In this document: one piece after another, positions 54,488-63,187 of the stretch | How the letters are laid out: each line of letters opens with the position of its first letter | How positions within the stretch are numbered: the stretch's first letter is position 1 | NCBI GenBank assembly: GCA_900318145.1 | Contig: ONJM01000003.1 | Span: 62,001 to 126,000 of the forward strand | Origin: an uncultured Eubacteriales bacterium | Lineage (GTDB): Bacteria; Bacillota; Clostridia; Christensenellales; Aristaeellaceae | Length of the DNA stretch: 64,000 nucleotides | Reading direction: 5' to 3' | Notes under the pieces: generated by a model | What the model saw: the letters and a program-made list of their open reading frames with translations, nothing else | Databases searched by the model: none | Told to the model about the DNA's origin: nothing | Program-made: the position numbers and the translations under genes

Positions 54488-55147
54488 ATGGCCGGGAAAG
54501 ATTTTGACCGGGAGAGTATGCTCCATCGCGAAGCGCAGGAATCCGGAAAGCGGCAGGAGACTGTCAGATCCGTTTTTCAGGCGGTGGAAATCATCGGCAG
54601 GACAGCCGGCCGGCAGCCGGGACGGATTCTCGTTACGATTGACGGGCCGTGCGCGTCCGGGAAAACGACGCTGGCGGAAAAGCTGGCGGCGATCCTTGAC
54701 GCCGCTGTGGTGCATACGGACGATTTCGTGATCCCGCACGCGCAGAAAACCCCGGAGCGGCTGGCGGTTCCGGGCGGCAACTGTGACGCGGACCGGCTGG
54801 TCCGGGAGGTTGCCGCTCCGTGGAAACAGGGCGATCCGGTGATATACAGGAAGTATGACTTCAGAAAGGACCGGCTGCTTCCGGCGGAGAAGCTGCCGGA
54901 CTGCCGTATCCTGATTCTGGAAGGAAGCTACTGCAGTCTCCCGGCGATCCGGATATACGCCGATGTTCCGATGTTCGTGAAAACACCGTGGAAAACCCGG
55001 CTGGAACGGCTGGAACGGCGGGAATCCGCGCAGTCGCTGCAGATGTTCCATGACCGGTGGATTCCCCTGGAAGACCGGTATTTCGAAGCATTCGGACTTC
55101 CTGACGGGGAGTGTATTCTTTACGAACAGGGCGGGGAAGCAGACTGA
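54488..55147 (+). CDS. Uridine kinase/phosphoribulokinase-family kinase
   Basis: The 219-residue protein has a Walker A motif VTIDGPCASGKTTLAEKL and the following substrate segment VVHTDDFVIPHAQ, the signature of the PRK/uridine-kinase/pantothenate-kinase superfamily. ILILEGSYCSLP (Walker B) and a lid arginine region RLERLERRES also fit. About 50 N-terminal residues precede the P-loop. It is 13 bases after the ECF S gene, and may phosphorylate the imported compound to trap it. Confidence 0.83.
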   Translation: MAGKDFDRESMLHREAQESGKRQETVRSVFQAVEIIGRTAGRQPGRILVTIDGPCASGKTTLAEKLAAILDAAVVHTDDFVIPHAQKTPERLAVPGGNCDADRLVREVAAPWKQGDPVIYRKYDFRKDRLLPAEKLPDCRILILEGSYCSLPAIRIYADVPMFVKTPWKTRLERLERRESAQSLQMFHDRWIPLEDRYFEAFGLPDGECILYEQGGEAD

Positions 55148-55195
55148 ATCGCGGAAGCTGAAACGTATCTGAAGCCGGGTGCGGAATATTGACAC

Positions 55196-55226
55196 TTGAC
55201 TTGGCGTAAAATTCGGAATATATAAT
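55196..55226 (+). promoter_or_regulatory. Promoter for the rubredoxin/rubrerythrin pair
   Basis: TTGACT (55196-55201) and TATAAT (55221-55226; spacer 19, or TATATA at 55219 with spacer 17) lie 37-39 bases before the start. Confidence 0.7.
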
Positions 55227-55262
55227 AGTCAAAGAAACAAAAGAAAAGAAAGGAGGATGTGG

Positions 55263-55892
55263 ATGCGATACGTTTGTTCAATTTGCGGTTATGTGTACGA
55301 CGAAGCGGAGAACGTTCCTTTTGCTGAACTTCCGGAGGACTGGAAATGTCCGCTGTGCGGTGCTTCCAAGGGGGATTTTGTTCCGGAAGGGGCAGCTCAG
55401 CCGTCCGCTCGTCCGGTACATGAGGCTCCCGCGGAAACGGACCTGAAGCCGCTGACAGCGGCCGAAACCAGCGCGCTTTGTTCCAGCCTGGCCAAAGGAT
55501 GCGAAAAGCAGTACCAGCCCGAACAGGCCGCGGCATTCCGGAAACTGGCGGCGTGGTTCGCGGCGCGAAGCGGGGCGGAGGCCGGACCTTCATTTGAAAA
55601 GCTCCTGGAACGGGTCAACGCCGATCTTGCCGACGGCTACCCTGCCGCAAACGCGGCGGCGCAGGAGCGGCATGACCGCGGCGCGCTGCGCAGCCTGGTG
55701 TGGAGCGAGAAAGTGACACGCATCCTTAAATCCCTTCTGGCCCGGTACGCGCAGGAGGGAGACGCGATGCTGAAAAACACCGGGGTTTATGTCTGCACGA
55801 TATGCGGTTTCGTTTATATCGGGAATGAACTGCCGGAAGTCTGCCCGGTGTGCAAAGTACCGAACCGTAAATTTGAAAGGATCGGAGGATAA
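55263..55892 (+). CDS. Double-rubredoxin protein with helical middle domain
   Basis: The 209-residue protein has a rubredoxin at the N-terminus ([16 protein letters not shown] and [11 protein letters not shown]) and a second rubredoxin-like domain at the C-terminus ([20 protein letters not shown]). Between them is a helical region (about residues 60-165) that looks like a worn ferritin-like bundle, without the diiron E-E-H set of rubrerythrin. It likely carries electrons in peroxide or oxygen detoxification. The start is the ATG six bases after AGGAGG. The ferredoxin-rubrerythrin gene follows after 4 bases. Confidence 0.8.
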   Translation: MRYVCSICGYVYDEAENVPFAELPEDWKCPLCGASKGDFVPEGAAQPSARPVHEAPAETDLKPLTAAETSALCSSLAKGCEKQYQPEQAAAFRKLAAWFAARSGAEAGPSFEKLLERVNADLADGYPAANAAAQERHDRGALRSLVWSEKVTRILKSLLARYAQEGDAMLKNTGVYVCTICGFVYIGNELPEVCPVCKVPNRKFERIGG

Positions 55893-55896
55893 GCAT

Positions 55897-57060
55897 ATGA
55901 GCGGGAAAACAGCGGTCCGGAATGTCCGGAAGTGTGAAAAAGACTGCCTGTGTCTCTATGTATGTCCTACCGGCGCGTCGGACACGGAGAACAGTGTGAT
56001 CGATCCGGAAAAGTGCATCGGCTGCGGCGCGTGCGCGGAAGCCTGCCCTGCCGGGGCGATCAGCCTTGTGCCGAAGGAATACCCGCCGCAGCAGGTAAAA
56101 TCCGCGGAAGTAACAGCGGCTTTGCGGCGTCTGGTCAGCAGCAAAGCCTGTCAGGAAATGATTGCCGCCGGGCTGGAAAATCCGCTGGCGGAGGCTGCGG
56201 CGAAATCCAGCCGGATCATGGCGGAGGATCTGCTGCGTGAATCCGGTTACATGCTGCCCCAGAGCGGGAATGTTTATCAGCTACTGAAAGGAATGCTTGC
56301 TTACGCGCGGGAACCCGGATTTCCGGCGGAAGCCGTGGAGCAGCTGCTCGCTTCGATCCGGTTTAATGAGGATACAGAAAAAAAGGAGGAGAAACCTATG
56401 GAATCCTGGAAATGCTCAGTCTGCGGTTATGTTCACGAAGGCCCTCTGCCTGAAGATTTCAAATGCCCGGTCTGCAAACAGCCTGCTTCAAAATTTGTGA
56501 AGGTTGAAGCGGAAGCGCCGAAGAAAAATCCCTATGCCGGGACACAGACGGAAAAGAACCTGGAAGCGGCGTTTGCCGGAGAATCACAGGCCCGGAACAA
56601 GTATACCTATTTTGCGTCCAGAGCGAAAAAGGACGGTTTCGAGCAGATTGCGGCCCTGTTCCTGAAAACCGCCGACAACGAAAAGGAACACGCAAAGCTC
56701 TGGTTCAAGGAGCTGAACGGCATCGGCACCACCACCGAAAACCTTGAGGCGGCAGCGGACGGGGAAAACTACGAATGGACGGATATGTACGAAGGCTTTG
56801 CCGTAACCGCGGAGAAGGAGGGCTTCCCGGAGCTGGCAGCCAAATTCCGTATGGTGGGCGCAATTGAAAAGCACCATGAGGAACGCTACCGCGCGCTGCT
56901 GAAAAATGTGGAAATGCAGCAGGTGTTCGAGAAGAGCGAGGTCAAGGTATGGGAATGCCGGAACTGCGGCCATATCGTCGTCGGGACGAAGGCTCCGGAA
57001 ATCTGCCCTGTCTGCGCGCATCCCCAGAGTTATTTTGAAGTGAACGCGGAGAACTACTGA
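55897..57060 (+). CDS. Ferredoxin-rubrerythrin fusion with a possible internal start
   Basis: The 387-residue frame has a 4Fe-4S ferredoxin segment ([15 protein letters not shown] near residues 41-55) and a helical middle. A rubrerythrin follows from about residue 168: rubredoxin [13 protein letters not shown], ferritin-like diiron domain [33 protein letters not shown], then terminal [10 protein letters not shown] and CPVCAHP. A strong site AAAAGGAGGAG and ATG at 56398 sit in frame exactly at the rubrerythrin start, so a separate 220-residue rubrerythrin could also be made. Rubrerythrin reduces peroxide. Confidence 0.9.
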   Translation: MSGKTAVRNVRKCEKDCLCLYVCPTGASDTENSVIDPEKCIGCGACAEACPAGAISLVPKEYPPQQVKSAEVTAALRRLVSSKACQEMIAAGLENPLAEAAAKSSRIMAEDLLRESGYMLPQSGNVYQLLKGMLAYAREPGFPAEAVEQLLASIRFNEDTEKKEEKPMESWKCSVCGYVHEGPLPEDFKCPVCKQPASKFVKVEAEAPKKNPYAGTQTEKNLEAAFAGESQARNKYTYFASRAKKDGFEQIAALFLKTADNEKEHAKLWFKELNGIGTTTENLEAAADGENYEWTDMYEGFAVTAEKEGFPELAAKFRMVGAIEKHHEERYRALLKNVEMQQVFEKSEVKVWECRNCGHIVVGTKAPEICPVCAHPQSYFEVNAENY

Positions 57061-57099
57061 AACGGTACCGCGAAATAAAACAGAGACGGTATTGCAAAT

Positions 57100-57130
57100 C
57101 CCCTGCCAGCCGTGGCAGGGGAATATTATT
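57100..57130 (+). terminator. Terminator after the rubrerythrin gene
   Basis: A 9-bp stem (CCCCTGCCA / TGGCAGGGG, 57100-57108 and 57113-57121) with a GCCG loop is followed by AATATTATTTCC. Confidence 0.7.
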
Positions 57131-57179
57131 TCCGCTTTTCGGCAGCGGCACGGAGGACGCGCGGGGAGTATTCCGCCTG

Positions 57180-58061
57180 TCAGGACTGCGGTTCGTCCTT
57201 CGGGTTGACATGGATCATCACGTGCTTTACGTTGGGGAATTCCCGTTCGACGGCGCTGTGTACGCGTTCCGCGATCCGGTGGGCGTCGATCAGCGAAATA
57301 TCCGTTTTCACCGCAATCTCAAGATCCACATAAATCCTGTTGCCGAACTGCCGTGTGCGCAGGAGATCAATCCGCTCGACACCGTCCTGCTTTCCGATGA
57401 AATCGCGCAGTCTCTGCTCAAACGCGTTTCCGCAGGAAGTGTCGAGCATTCTGTTCATCGCGTCGCGGGAAATATCGAAAGCGACCTTGAGAATCAGGGC
57501 ACAGATGACCAGGCTGGCGATGGGATCCATTACCGGAAATCCCAGCTTTGCCATGCCGATGCCGATAAAAGAACCGACGGAAGAGATCGCGTCTGAGCGG
57601 TGATGCCACGCGTCCGCCCGGAACGCCGCGGAATCGAGTATCCTGGCATAATGCATTGTATACCGGTACATGCCTTCCTTGACGGCGATGGACACAACCG
57701 CCGCAATCAGAGGAAGCATTGTGGGGATCTCAATGCTCCCGTGTTCTCCGAAGAGCTTGCGGATTCCGCTCCAGCCGATTCCGGCTCCGGTACCGGCAAG
57801 GATCAGCCCGAGAAGCAGTGACGCGACGCATTCCAGCCGTTCGTGCCCGTAAGGATGTTCCGCGTCTTCCGCCTGCTTTGAAAGGCGTACGCCGATCCAG
57901 GCGATGAAGGTTGCAAAAACGTCGGAGAGTGAATGCACGGCGTCGGAAACCATCGCGCCGGACCGGCCGAGGATTCCGGCAATCAGCTTAAACGCCGCGA
58001 GCAGGATGTTCCCGAAAATTCCGACACGGGACAGGCGGCTGAAGATCCTTTTTTCATCCAT
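57180..58061 (-). CDS. Cation diffusion facilitator (CDF) family exporter
   Basis: CDF proteins export zinc, cobalt, nickel, iron or manganese by metal/proton exchange. The 293-residue protein has six membrane helices with the metal-site motifs in helix II (SDAVHSLSDVFATFIAW) and helix V (HHRSDAISSVGSFIGIGMA), and a C-terminal cytosolic domain (about residues 210-290). A NiCo riboswitch lies in its leader, which points to cobalt and nickel as the inducing metals. It faces the rubrerythrin operon. Confidence 0.92.
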   Translation of the reverse strand: MDEKRIFSRLSRVGIFGNILLAAFKLIAGILGRSGAMVSDAVHSLSDVFATFIAWIGVRLSKQAEDAEHPYGHERLECVASLLLGLILAGTGAGIGWSGIRKLFGEHGSIEIPTMLPLIAAVVSIAVKEGMYRYTMHYARILDSAAFRADAWHHRSDAISSVGSFIGIGMAKLGFPVMDPIASLVICALILKVAFDISRDAMNRMLDTSCGNAFEQRLRDFIGKQDGVERIDLLRTRQFGNRIYVDLEIAVKTDISLIDAHRIAERVHSAVEREFPNVKHVMIHVNPKDEPQS

Positions 58062-58108
58062 AACGGTTCCTCCATCGGGAAGGCGGGATCAGGCGCGCGA
58101 TACGGTTT

Positions 58109-58240
58109 AAAAAGAGCGCACCCGGGGACATGCTCCTGTCCCGCAGATGCGCTTCGCGCTTTTTCTGCTGCTGTTTTCACAGCCCAGCCACGTAGATCTC
58201 CGTGACGGAGAAATACTGCCTGTTCAGTCTGCCCTGCGGA
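58109..58240 (-). promoter_or_regulatory. NiCo (czcD) riboswitch with terminator
   Basis: On the reverse strand the leader contains the NiCo core in order: ACTGAACAGGCAG (near 58229-58217), a variable hairpin, GGCTGGGCTGTGAAAACAGC, GCAGA, a hairpin and TCTGCGGGACAG (58147-58136). This agrees with the four-way-junction consensus of nickel/cobalt riboswitches. The 3' part is also the 5' arm of a terminator (GGGACA with TGTCCC and GCGCA with TGCGC) ending in TCTTTTT (58115-58109). Metal binding would keep the terminator from forming and turn the exporter on. Confidence 0.85.
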
Positions 58241-58302
58241 CCGCGCCCGGTGCGCGGCCGCGGTGCCGCAATGACGGCGCCTTGCCTGAAATATACAACA
58301 GC

Positions 58303-58331
58303 ATATTACTTTACAACGGCCGGAAAATCAA
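58303..58331 (-). promoter_or_regulatory. Promoter for the riboswitch-CDF transcript
   Basis: On the reverse strand TTGATT (58331-58326) and TAATAT (58308-58303) are 17 bases apart, so the leader is about 235 nucleotides long. Confidence 0.7.
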
Positions 58332-58427
58332 TAGTAATCTTTTTTTTCATGCCGTACCGCTGACGATCCGGCTGTGCGTGAAACAGGCGGCGGACCCGGG
58401 ACCGGCGCCGGATCTGACGGCAAAGGA

Positions 58428-58456
58428 TTGAAACAGCAGCGGTACTCTGGTATGAT
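58428..58456 (+). promoter_or_regulatory. Promoter for the 2'-5' RNA phosphodiesterase gene
   Basis: TTGAAA (58428-58433) and TATGAT (58451-58456) are 17 bases apart, 72 bases before the start. The 58062-58527 gap otherwise holds only the divergent CDF leader. Confidence 0.7.
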
Positions 58457-58527
58457 CGCAGGGAGACAGGATAACGGTGAAGCCGGTTTGTGTGCCGGCG
58501 GAGAGCATCTGTACAGGGAGGGTCTGC

Positions 58528-59067
58528 ATGCGGCTGTTTATCGGGCTGCGCCCGTCTGAAGAATTCAGGGCTGCCTTATCGGTTCTGCAGGACCGGCTTC
58601 GTTCCGCAGGTGTGGAAGGGCGGTATCTTGATCCGTCCAATCTGCATATGACGCTTGCCTTCATCGGGGAATGGCAGGAAGATGTTATGCCCGCTCTGCC
58701 CTCGGTCGGCCGTTCTTTTTCCATAACGCTGTCACATCCCGGCCTTTTTCCGGAGGCAAAAGTGCTCTGGGCCGGCGTGATGCCGTCCGAAGCGCTGGAC
58801 AGCCTGGCCGCGAAGGTCCGGAACAGTCTTGCCGGACACGGTATACCATTTGATGCCAGGCGGTTCTGCCCGCATATTACGCTGGCGCGGAGGCCGTCAG
58901 TACCTGCCGGAATGAAGCTTTGCGATATTGAGGTGCCGCCTGTTTCCATGACGGTGGATGAGGTCTGCCTTTACCGGTCTGATCACGGAACGGCAGGAAT
59001 GGTTTACTCAGTCATCGGGAGCCGGACCTTCCGTTGCGGCAAACGGGCGGAAGAACAGGAGAAATGA
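58528..59067 (+). CDS. thpR: RNA 2',3'-cyclic phosphodiesterase (2'-5' RNA ligase family)
   Basis: The 179-residue protein starts MRLFIGLRPSEEFRAAL after GGGAGGG and has the two HxTx motifs of the 2H phosphoesterases: HMTLAFIGE (about residues 41-49) and HITLARRPS (about 116-124). It opens 2',3'-cyclic phosphate ends of RNA and can in reverse join tRNA halves. Length is normal. It runs as a single gene between the CDF leader and the convergent nitroreductase operon. Confidence 0.92.
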   Translation: MRLFIGLRPSEEFRAALSVLQDRLRSAGVEGRYLDPSNLHMTLAFIGEWQEDVMPALPSVGRSFSITLSHPGLFPEAKVLWAGVMPSEALDSLAAKVRNSLAGHGIPFDARRFCPHITLARRPSVPAGMKLCDIEVPPVSMTVDEVCLYRSDHGTAGMVYSVIGSRTFRCGKRAEEQEK

Positions 59068-59129
59068 GCAGGCGGGTATTTTTCACATGAAAAAACGCCG
59101 CCGATCCGGGGTGGATCAGCGGCAGACCG

Positions 59130-59657
59130 TCAGAAGAACCTGACAACTTCTTCAAAAGGCTTTCTGGGACGCGGGGAAGGCGCTTCGCCGCCCTTGCCGA
59201 CAGCGATCACGGACATGATTTCCTCGCTGCCGGGGATGCCGAGCATGGCCCGGATGGCGTCCGCGTCACGGATGCCCATAATCAGGGTATCACAGCCTGC
59301 GTTTTTTGCGGCAAGGATCAGCAATGCGTCATGCAGACCGAGATCATACGCGCCCCACCCGTTTCCGATTTCGTTTACGGGCGTTCTGTCGCTGAAGCCG
59401 ACGGTATTCCGGACATAAGTGGTAACAATAAGCGCCGCTTTTGCGGAACTGTTCCGGTTGAAGGAAGGGAGAACAGCCGCGCGGAACGCTTCCAGCGTTT
59501 CCGGTGTTTCGACGACATAGCAGCGGGATGTCTGCTGATTTTTCCAGGAGGGAGCCTGCTGCGCTTCCCGCAGGATTTGCACCAGCGTTTCATGGTCAAC
59601 GGTGTCCTCGTATTTTCTGACGCTCCGGCGCGCATGGATCAGCTCCTGAAATTCCAT
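59130..59657 (-). CDS. Nitroreductase-family FMN protein (first of two)
   Basis: The 175-residue protein begins MEFQELIHARRSVRKYED, the FMN-binding arginine segment of nitroreductases. APSWKNQQTSRCYVVET, GWGAYDLGLHDALLILAAKN and GCDTLIMGIRDADAIRAMLG follow. The start was placed at the second ATG because it is 8 bases after AGGAGG. It is the last gene of the DtxR-nitroreductase operon, 36 bases after its paralogue. Confidence 0.88.
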   Translation of the reverse strand: MEFQELIHARRSVRKYEDTVDHETLVQILREAQQAPSWKNQQTSRCYVVETPETLEAFRAAVLPSFNRNSSAKAALIVTTYVRNTVGFSDRTPVNEIGNGWGAYDLGLHDALLILAAKNAGCDTLIMGIRDADAIRAMLGIPGSEEIMSVIAVGKGGEAPSPRPRKPFEEVVRFF

Positions 59658-59693
59658 AAACATATCCTCCTTCAGTGTGATTGAAAACGCGCT

Positions 59694-60236
59694 TTACACA
59701 ATCCGGCTGATTTTTTCCTCCCGCAGATCATGCGGTTCCTTGGTGTCGGATGCGTATCCCAATGCCAGCGCGATCACAAAATCATAGCCTTCCGGGCACG
59801 CCAGGCGGGCTTTCAGTTCATCCGCCCTGTTCCCCGCAAACGCGGGTTTCGGCAGACCGAGAATTACACTTCCCACGCCGAGGCCTTCAGCGGCGAGCGC
59901 CATGTTTTCGACAGCGATTCCGCAGTCCACCTGCGACCATGGAAAATCCTTCTCCCCGAACAGGAAGATGACCGTAGGGGCATGATAGAAAATCTGGAAA
60001 TCCGGATCGGAAAACCGGGGGCTCCCGCTCTTTCCCATTACTTTCGCGGCCTCGTCGTGAATCTCCTGAATCAGTTCCGCGTTCTGAACAACGGAAAAAT
60101 GCCACGGCTGCCTGTTCCGGGCGCTGGGGGATTCAAGCCCGGCCCGGAGGATGGAGGAAAGAACCTCCTCCGGCAGCTGCTCTTTCCTGTACGCACGATG
60201 CGATCTGCGGTTTGAAATAGCCTGCAATACGTCCAT
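59694..60236 (-). CDS. Nitroreductase-family FMN protein (second of two)
   Basis: The 180-residue protein starts MDVLQAISNRRSHRAYRKEQ with the same FMN-binding arginines and has ESPSARNRQPWHFSVVQN and EGLGVGSVILGLPKPAFAGN. It differs enough from the neighbouring nitroreductase to be an old duplication. It follows the metal-dependent regulator by 64 bases on the same strand, so it likely responds to iron or manganese. Substrate unknown; flavin or quinone reduction is possible. Confidence 0.88.
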   Translation of the reverse strand: MDVLQAISNRRSHRAYRKEQLPEEVLSSILRAGLESPSARNRQPWHFSVVQNAELIQEIHDEAAKVMGKSGSPRFSDPDFQIFYHAPTVIFLFGEKDFPWSQVDCGIAVENMALAAEGLGVGSVILGLPKPAFAGNRADELKARLACPEGYDFVIALALGYASDTKEPHDLREEKISRIV

Positions 60237-60300
60237 TGTGCCTTCTCCTTTCCGGTTTGCCTGATGCTGTTCCTTTGACAAGCCTTCCGGACGGACCGGA

Positions 60301-60660
60301 TTATCTGATCTGACTGCAGATTGCCGCAAAGGACTCATCCGAAAGATCGTGCTCTATTTTGCAGGCGTCCTCTCTGGCAATCTCTTCGGGGACGCCGATC
60401 TGAACCAGGTATTTTGTCAGCGCCTTATGCCGGTCATATATTTTCCGCGCAATGGCGTATCCCTTGTCTGTCAGGGAAATCATGCTGTCGGAGCTCATGG
60501 TGATGTATCCGTTCTCTCTCAGCTTTTTCATCGCGACGCTGACCGACGGCTTGGAGACGTTCAGTCCCATGGCAATATCGATCGAACGGGCATGGCCTTT
60601 CTTTTCCAGCAGCATCAAAATCTGCTCCAGATAATCTTCTGACGATTCATAAATCTGCAT
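60301..60660 (-). CDS. DtxR/MntR-family metal-dependent repressor
   Basis: The 119-residue protein has a winged helix (DIAMGLNVSKPSVSVAMKKL) and a short dimerisation/metal domain ending at CSQIR, without the SH3-like third domain of DtxR; it is near the size of MntR (142). By alignment with MntR the metal site is Asp9, Glu12, His78, Cys100, Glu103 and His104. Cys100 is the DtxR type, Asp9 the MntR type. Start after AAGGAGAACCGAA. It heads an operon with two nitroreductases and has a matching operator at its own promoter. Confidence 0.9.
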   Translation of the reverse strand: MQIYESSEDYLEQILMLLEKKGHARSIDIAMGLNVSKPSVSVAMKKLRENGYITMSSDSMISLTDKGYAIARKIYDRHKALTKYLVQIGVPEEIAREDACKIEHDLSDESFAAICSQIR

Positions 60661-60799
60661 TTCGGTTCTCCTTCTCTGCAAACCAATAACATTTTCGTTT
60701 CGATATGCCGTCTGACTGCAGGAAGCGGGATGCCACAGCAAGCAGACATCCCGTTTCCCTGAGGTATTGTATTGCCCGGCAGGCTGATCCGATTCTTTT

Positions 60800-60851
60800 G
60801 TTAGCAACTCCTAACCTGAAAAAGTATAACAGATTGCCGCCTGCCCGTCAA
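60800..60851 (-). promoter_or_regulatory. DtxR-family promoter with operator
   Basis: On the reverse strand TTGACG (60851-60846) and TATACT (60828-60823), 17 bases apart, form the promoter. GTTAG (60800-60804) and CTAAC (60811-60815), a perfect inverted repeat with a 6-base spacer typical of DtxR/MntR operators, lie just downstream of the -10, over the transcription start. The leader to the gene is about 150 bases and shows nothing else. Confidence 0.8.
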
Positions 60852-60892
60852 CTGAACCGCGTATGCCGCGGCGCATAACTTCAGCCGTTTTT

Positions 60893-63187
60893 TCATTCGG
60901 CTGTTTTCAGCGCGGCCACCATATCAATATTCCTGTTTTTGCGGGCAACCATCAGACCGACAGCCAGTGAAACGCCGAAAGTCAGGGGAATACTGACCAG
61001 CCAGGTGGAAAGGCCCAGAACCAGTTTCAGTTCATATTCGGACGCCAGGGCGGTCAGCAGATACTGCAGCACGCCCGCGCCGGCAGGTATGCCGATCAGG
61101 ACACCGAGCACTGTCAGCCACAGGTTCTGGCTGATCAGCAGCCGCCCGATTCTGGAATCCTTGAATCCGATTACTTTCAGGGTTGCCATTTCCCGATAGC
61201 GTTCCGTGTAGCTCATGACGCCAAGATTATACAGCACTACAATGCCCAGGATCACAGCGGCAATCACCAGCAGCCAGATCATTTTGTTCATCAGATCCAT
61301 GAAGATATCAAACGAATCCATGATCGACTGCTTGCTCTGCCTGTTCAGGATATGCGGATTGTCCGGGATCTCCGCGGCGTCCGTGAACACGGAAGATATA
61401 TTGTATGTGATGCCGGCTTTATCCGCGAAGGTATCCGTCATGAAGATACCTTCCGTCATGGAGTCCAGCACTCCGGCAACAGGAACGGTATAATGCTCAC
61501 TGCTGTCATAGGGAGAGAAGGACAGTTTGTCCCCGGCTTTCAGGCGAAAATCCCGGGCAATCCGTGAGCAGATATATACTCCGTCATCTGTCAGCGGGAT
61601 GATCCGCATTTCGGTATCCGCAAAACGGACCTTGTCATGCGTGACGGAATAAATCTCCAGGGAATAGCCTTTATCGCCGATCTGAACTGCCCTGGACGCT
61701 GCCCAGTCGCCGTTCAGGGACGCGGCCAGCGCTTTTCCTTCCTCCGGAGTCGTATTGTCTTCGTCCAGATTGATCCGGGTGGTGTAATTGATCGACTGTT
61801 CGTAGAAAATATCCAGGAACGCGTCCATTGTATCCTTCATGCCAAGTCCGCCGACCAGCAGTACCATGCATCCGATGATGCCGAAGAGGGTCATGAAGCT
61901 CCGGGCTTTATGGCGGATACAGTCCCGCAGGTTCCATTTTGTACCGAAGCCGAGCCGCTTGAACCGCTTTGTTTCCTCAAAGCGCAGATGCTTCATTCTT
62001 TTCGGGGAGTAAGGCCGCAAGGCGTCGGCCGCGGTGCCCTGCAGCATTTTCCGCACGGAAAGATAGCCGATAAAGGTAAGAAACGCGATGATTCCGAGGA
62101 TGACAATCCATGTGAACGCCGGGGCGTGAAGCGTCCAGGAGGGCACATCGATATAAGTTGCCATCGCGCTGTCCGGATTCATTATGAACCATCCAAGTCC
62201 ATAACCGACAGCGATCCCGAGAACTGTTCCGAGCAGGCCGATGATCATCGCGTAGGCGGAGTAGTGGATCAGGATCTGCCGGTCCCTGAATCCCAGCGCC
62301 TTCAGGGTGCCGATCTGCGTTTTTTCGCTGGCGCAGATCCGGTGCATGGTAGTGACCATTGTCAGGATGGCAATAGCCAGGAAGAGAACCGGCAGGATAG
62401 AGGCCATGGTTTTCCCTTCATTTACTTCGCCCTGCGCTTCCGACCAGGAGATTGTCTCATCCCTGGACAGAATCAGGCGGGTCGTTCCCAGCGCGTGATC
62501 GGCCGATTCCACAAAAGAGGGCTTGTCCAGGGAGGATTTCACATTGATCTGATGATACAGGGAACCGGCAAAAGCCTTGTATATCGCCGGAACAGCATTG
62601 TCCAGCATAACCGGTGAGATATATACAAATCCGTAAGTTGAATAATCCGGCATCATCTGTGTGGAATCCGGCAGGCAGATCAGGTATTCACCGGACTTGA
62701 TCAGGCCTTTCACCGTTCCGGCGACCGTGATTGTCTGATAGGTCAGGGTCAGCGGATCCCCCAGGGCGATTCCGTTGGCGGCGGCATAGGAATCCGAAAG
62801 CCAGAAACCATCCGGATCCTCCGCGCTGTATGGTTCGCCTTTCATGACAAGCATACCGGAAACATTTATGTTTTCACTGACGGTCAGCGCCAGTGTGTCC
62901 GTACTGCCCTTCACCGAAACATTCAGTGAAAGAAACCGGGTCGCATCCTCCACGCCGCTGATCGCCTTTACCTTTTCCAGATCTTCGGGACTGAAGCCCT
63001 TGTCACTGTAAATCCTGTAATCAGCGAAACCTGTCGCTTCATAGATCTCCCCGGTATTTACTTCCAGCGAGTACCATTCAACATTGAATCCCAGAAAGAC
63101 GCCGATCCCCAGCGCCACCATGATCACCATGGAAATGAACTGTGCTTTGTATTGCCAAAGCGTCCGGAAAAGTTTTTTCAGAAGCAT
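60893..63187 (-). CDS. FtsX/MacB-type ABC transporter permease
   Basis: The 764-residue membrane protein has an N-terminal helix, a large extracytoplasmic domain (about residues 45-260) and an FtsX domain with three helices (about 265-385, VTTMHRICASEKTQIGTLKALGFRDRQI). A second periplasmic part and second FtsX domain follow (about 630-755, VMSYTERYREMATLKVIGFKDSRIGR). Such permeases export peptides, lipids or toxins or transmit force. The start ATG overlaps the stop of the ATPase gene by one base (TAATG). Confidence 0.92.
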   Translation of the reverse strand: MLLKKLFRTLWQYKAQFISMVIMVALGIGVFLGFNVEWYSLEVNTGEIYEATGFADYRIYSDKGFSPEDLEKVKAISGVEDATRFLSLNVSVKGSTDTLALTVSENINVSGMLVMKGEPYSAEDPDGFWLSDSYAAANGIALGDPLTLTYQTITVAGTVKGLIKSGEYLICLPDSTQMMPDYSTYGFVYISPVMLDNAVPAIYKAFAGSLYHQINVKSSLDKPSFVESADHALGTTRLILSRDETISWSEAQGEVNEGKTMASILPVLFLAIAILTMVTTMHRICASEKTQIGTLKALGFRDRQILIHYSAYAMIIGLLGTVLGIAVGYGLGWFIMNPDSAMATYIDVPSWTLHAPAFTWIVILGIIAFLTFIGYLSVRKMLQGTAADALRPYSPKRMKHLRFEETKRFKRLGFGTKWNLRDCIRHKARSFMTLFGIIGCMVLLVGGLGMKDTMDAFLDIFYEQSINYTTRINLDEDNTTPEEGKALAASLNGDWAASRAVQIGDKGYSLEIYSVTHDKVRFADTEMRIIPLTDDGVYICSRIARDFRLKAGDKLSFSPYDSSEHYTVPVAGVLDSMTEGIFMTDTFADKAGITYNISSVFTDAAEIPDNPHILNRQSKQSIMDSFDIFMDLMNKMIWLLVIAAVILGIVVLYNLGVMSYTERYREMATLKVIGFKDSRIGRLLISQNLWLTVLGVLIGIPAGAGVLQYLLTALASEYELKLVLGLSTWLVSIPLTFGVSLAVGLMVARKNRNIDMVAALKTAE

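Noticed and set aside
55257-55262. Earlier ATG of the double-rubredoxin gene
   Set aside because: It directly abuts AGGAGG with no spacer; the ATG at 55263 has a normal 6-base spacing.
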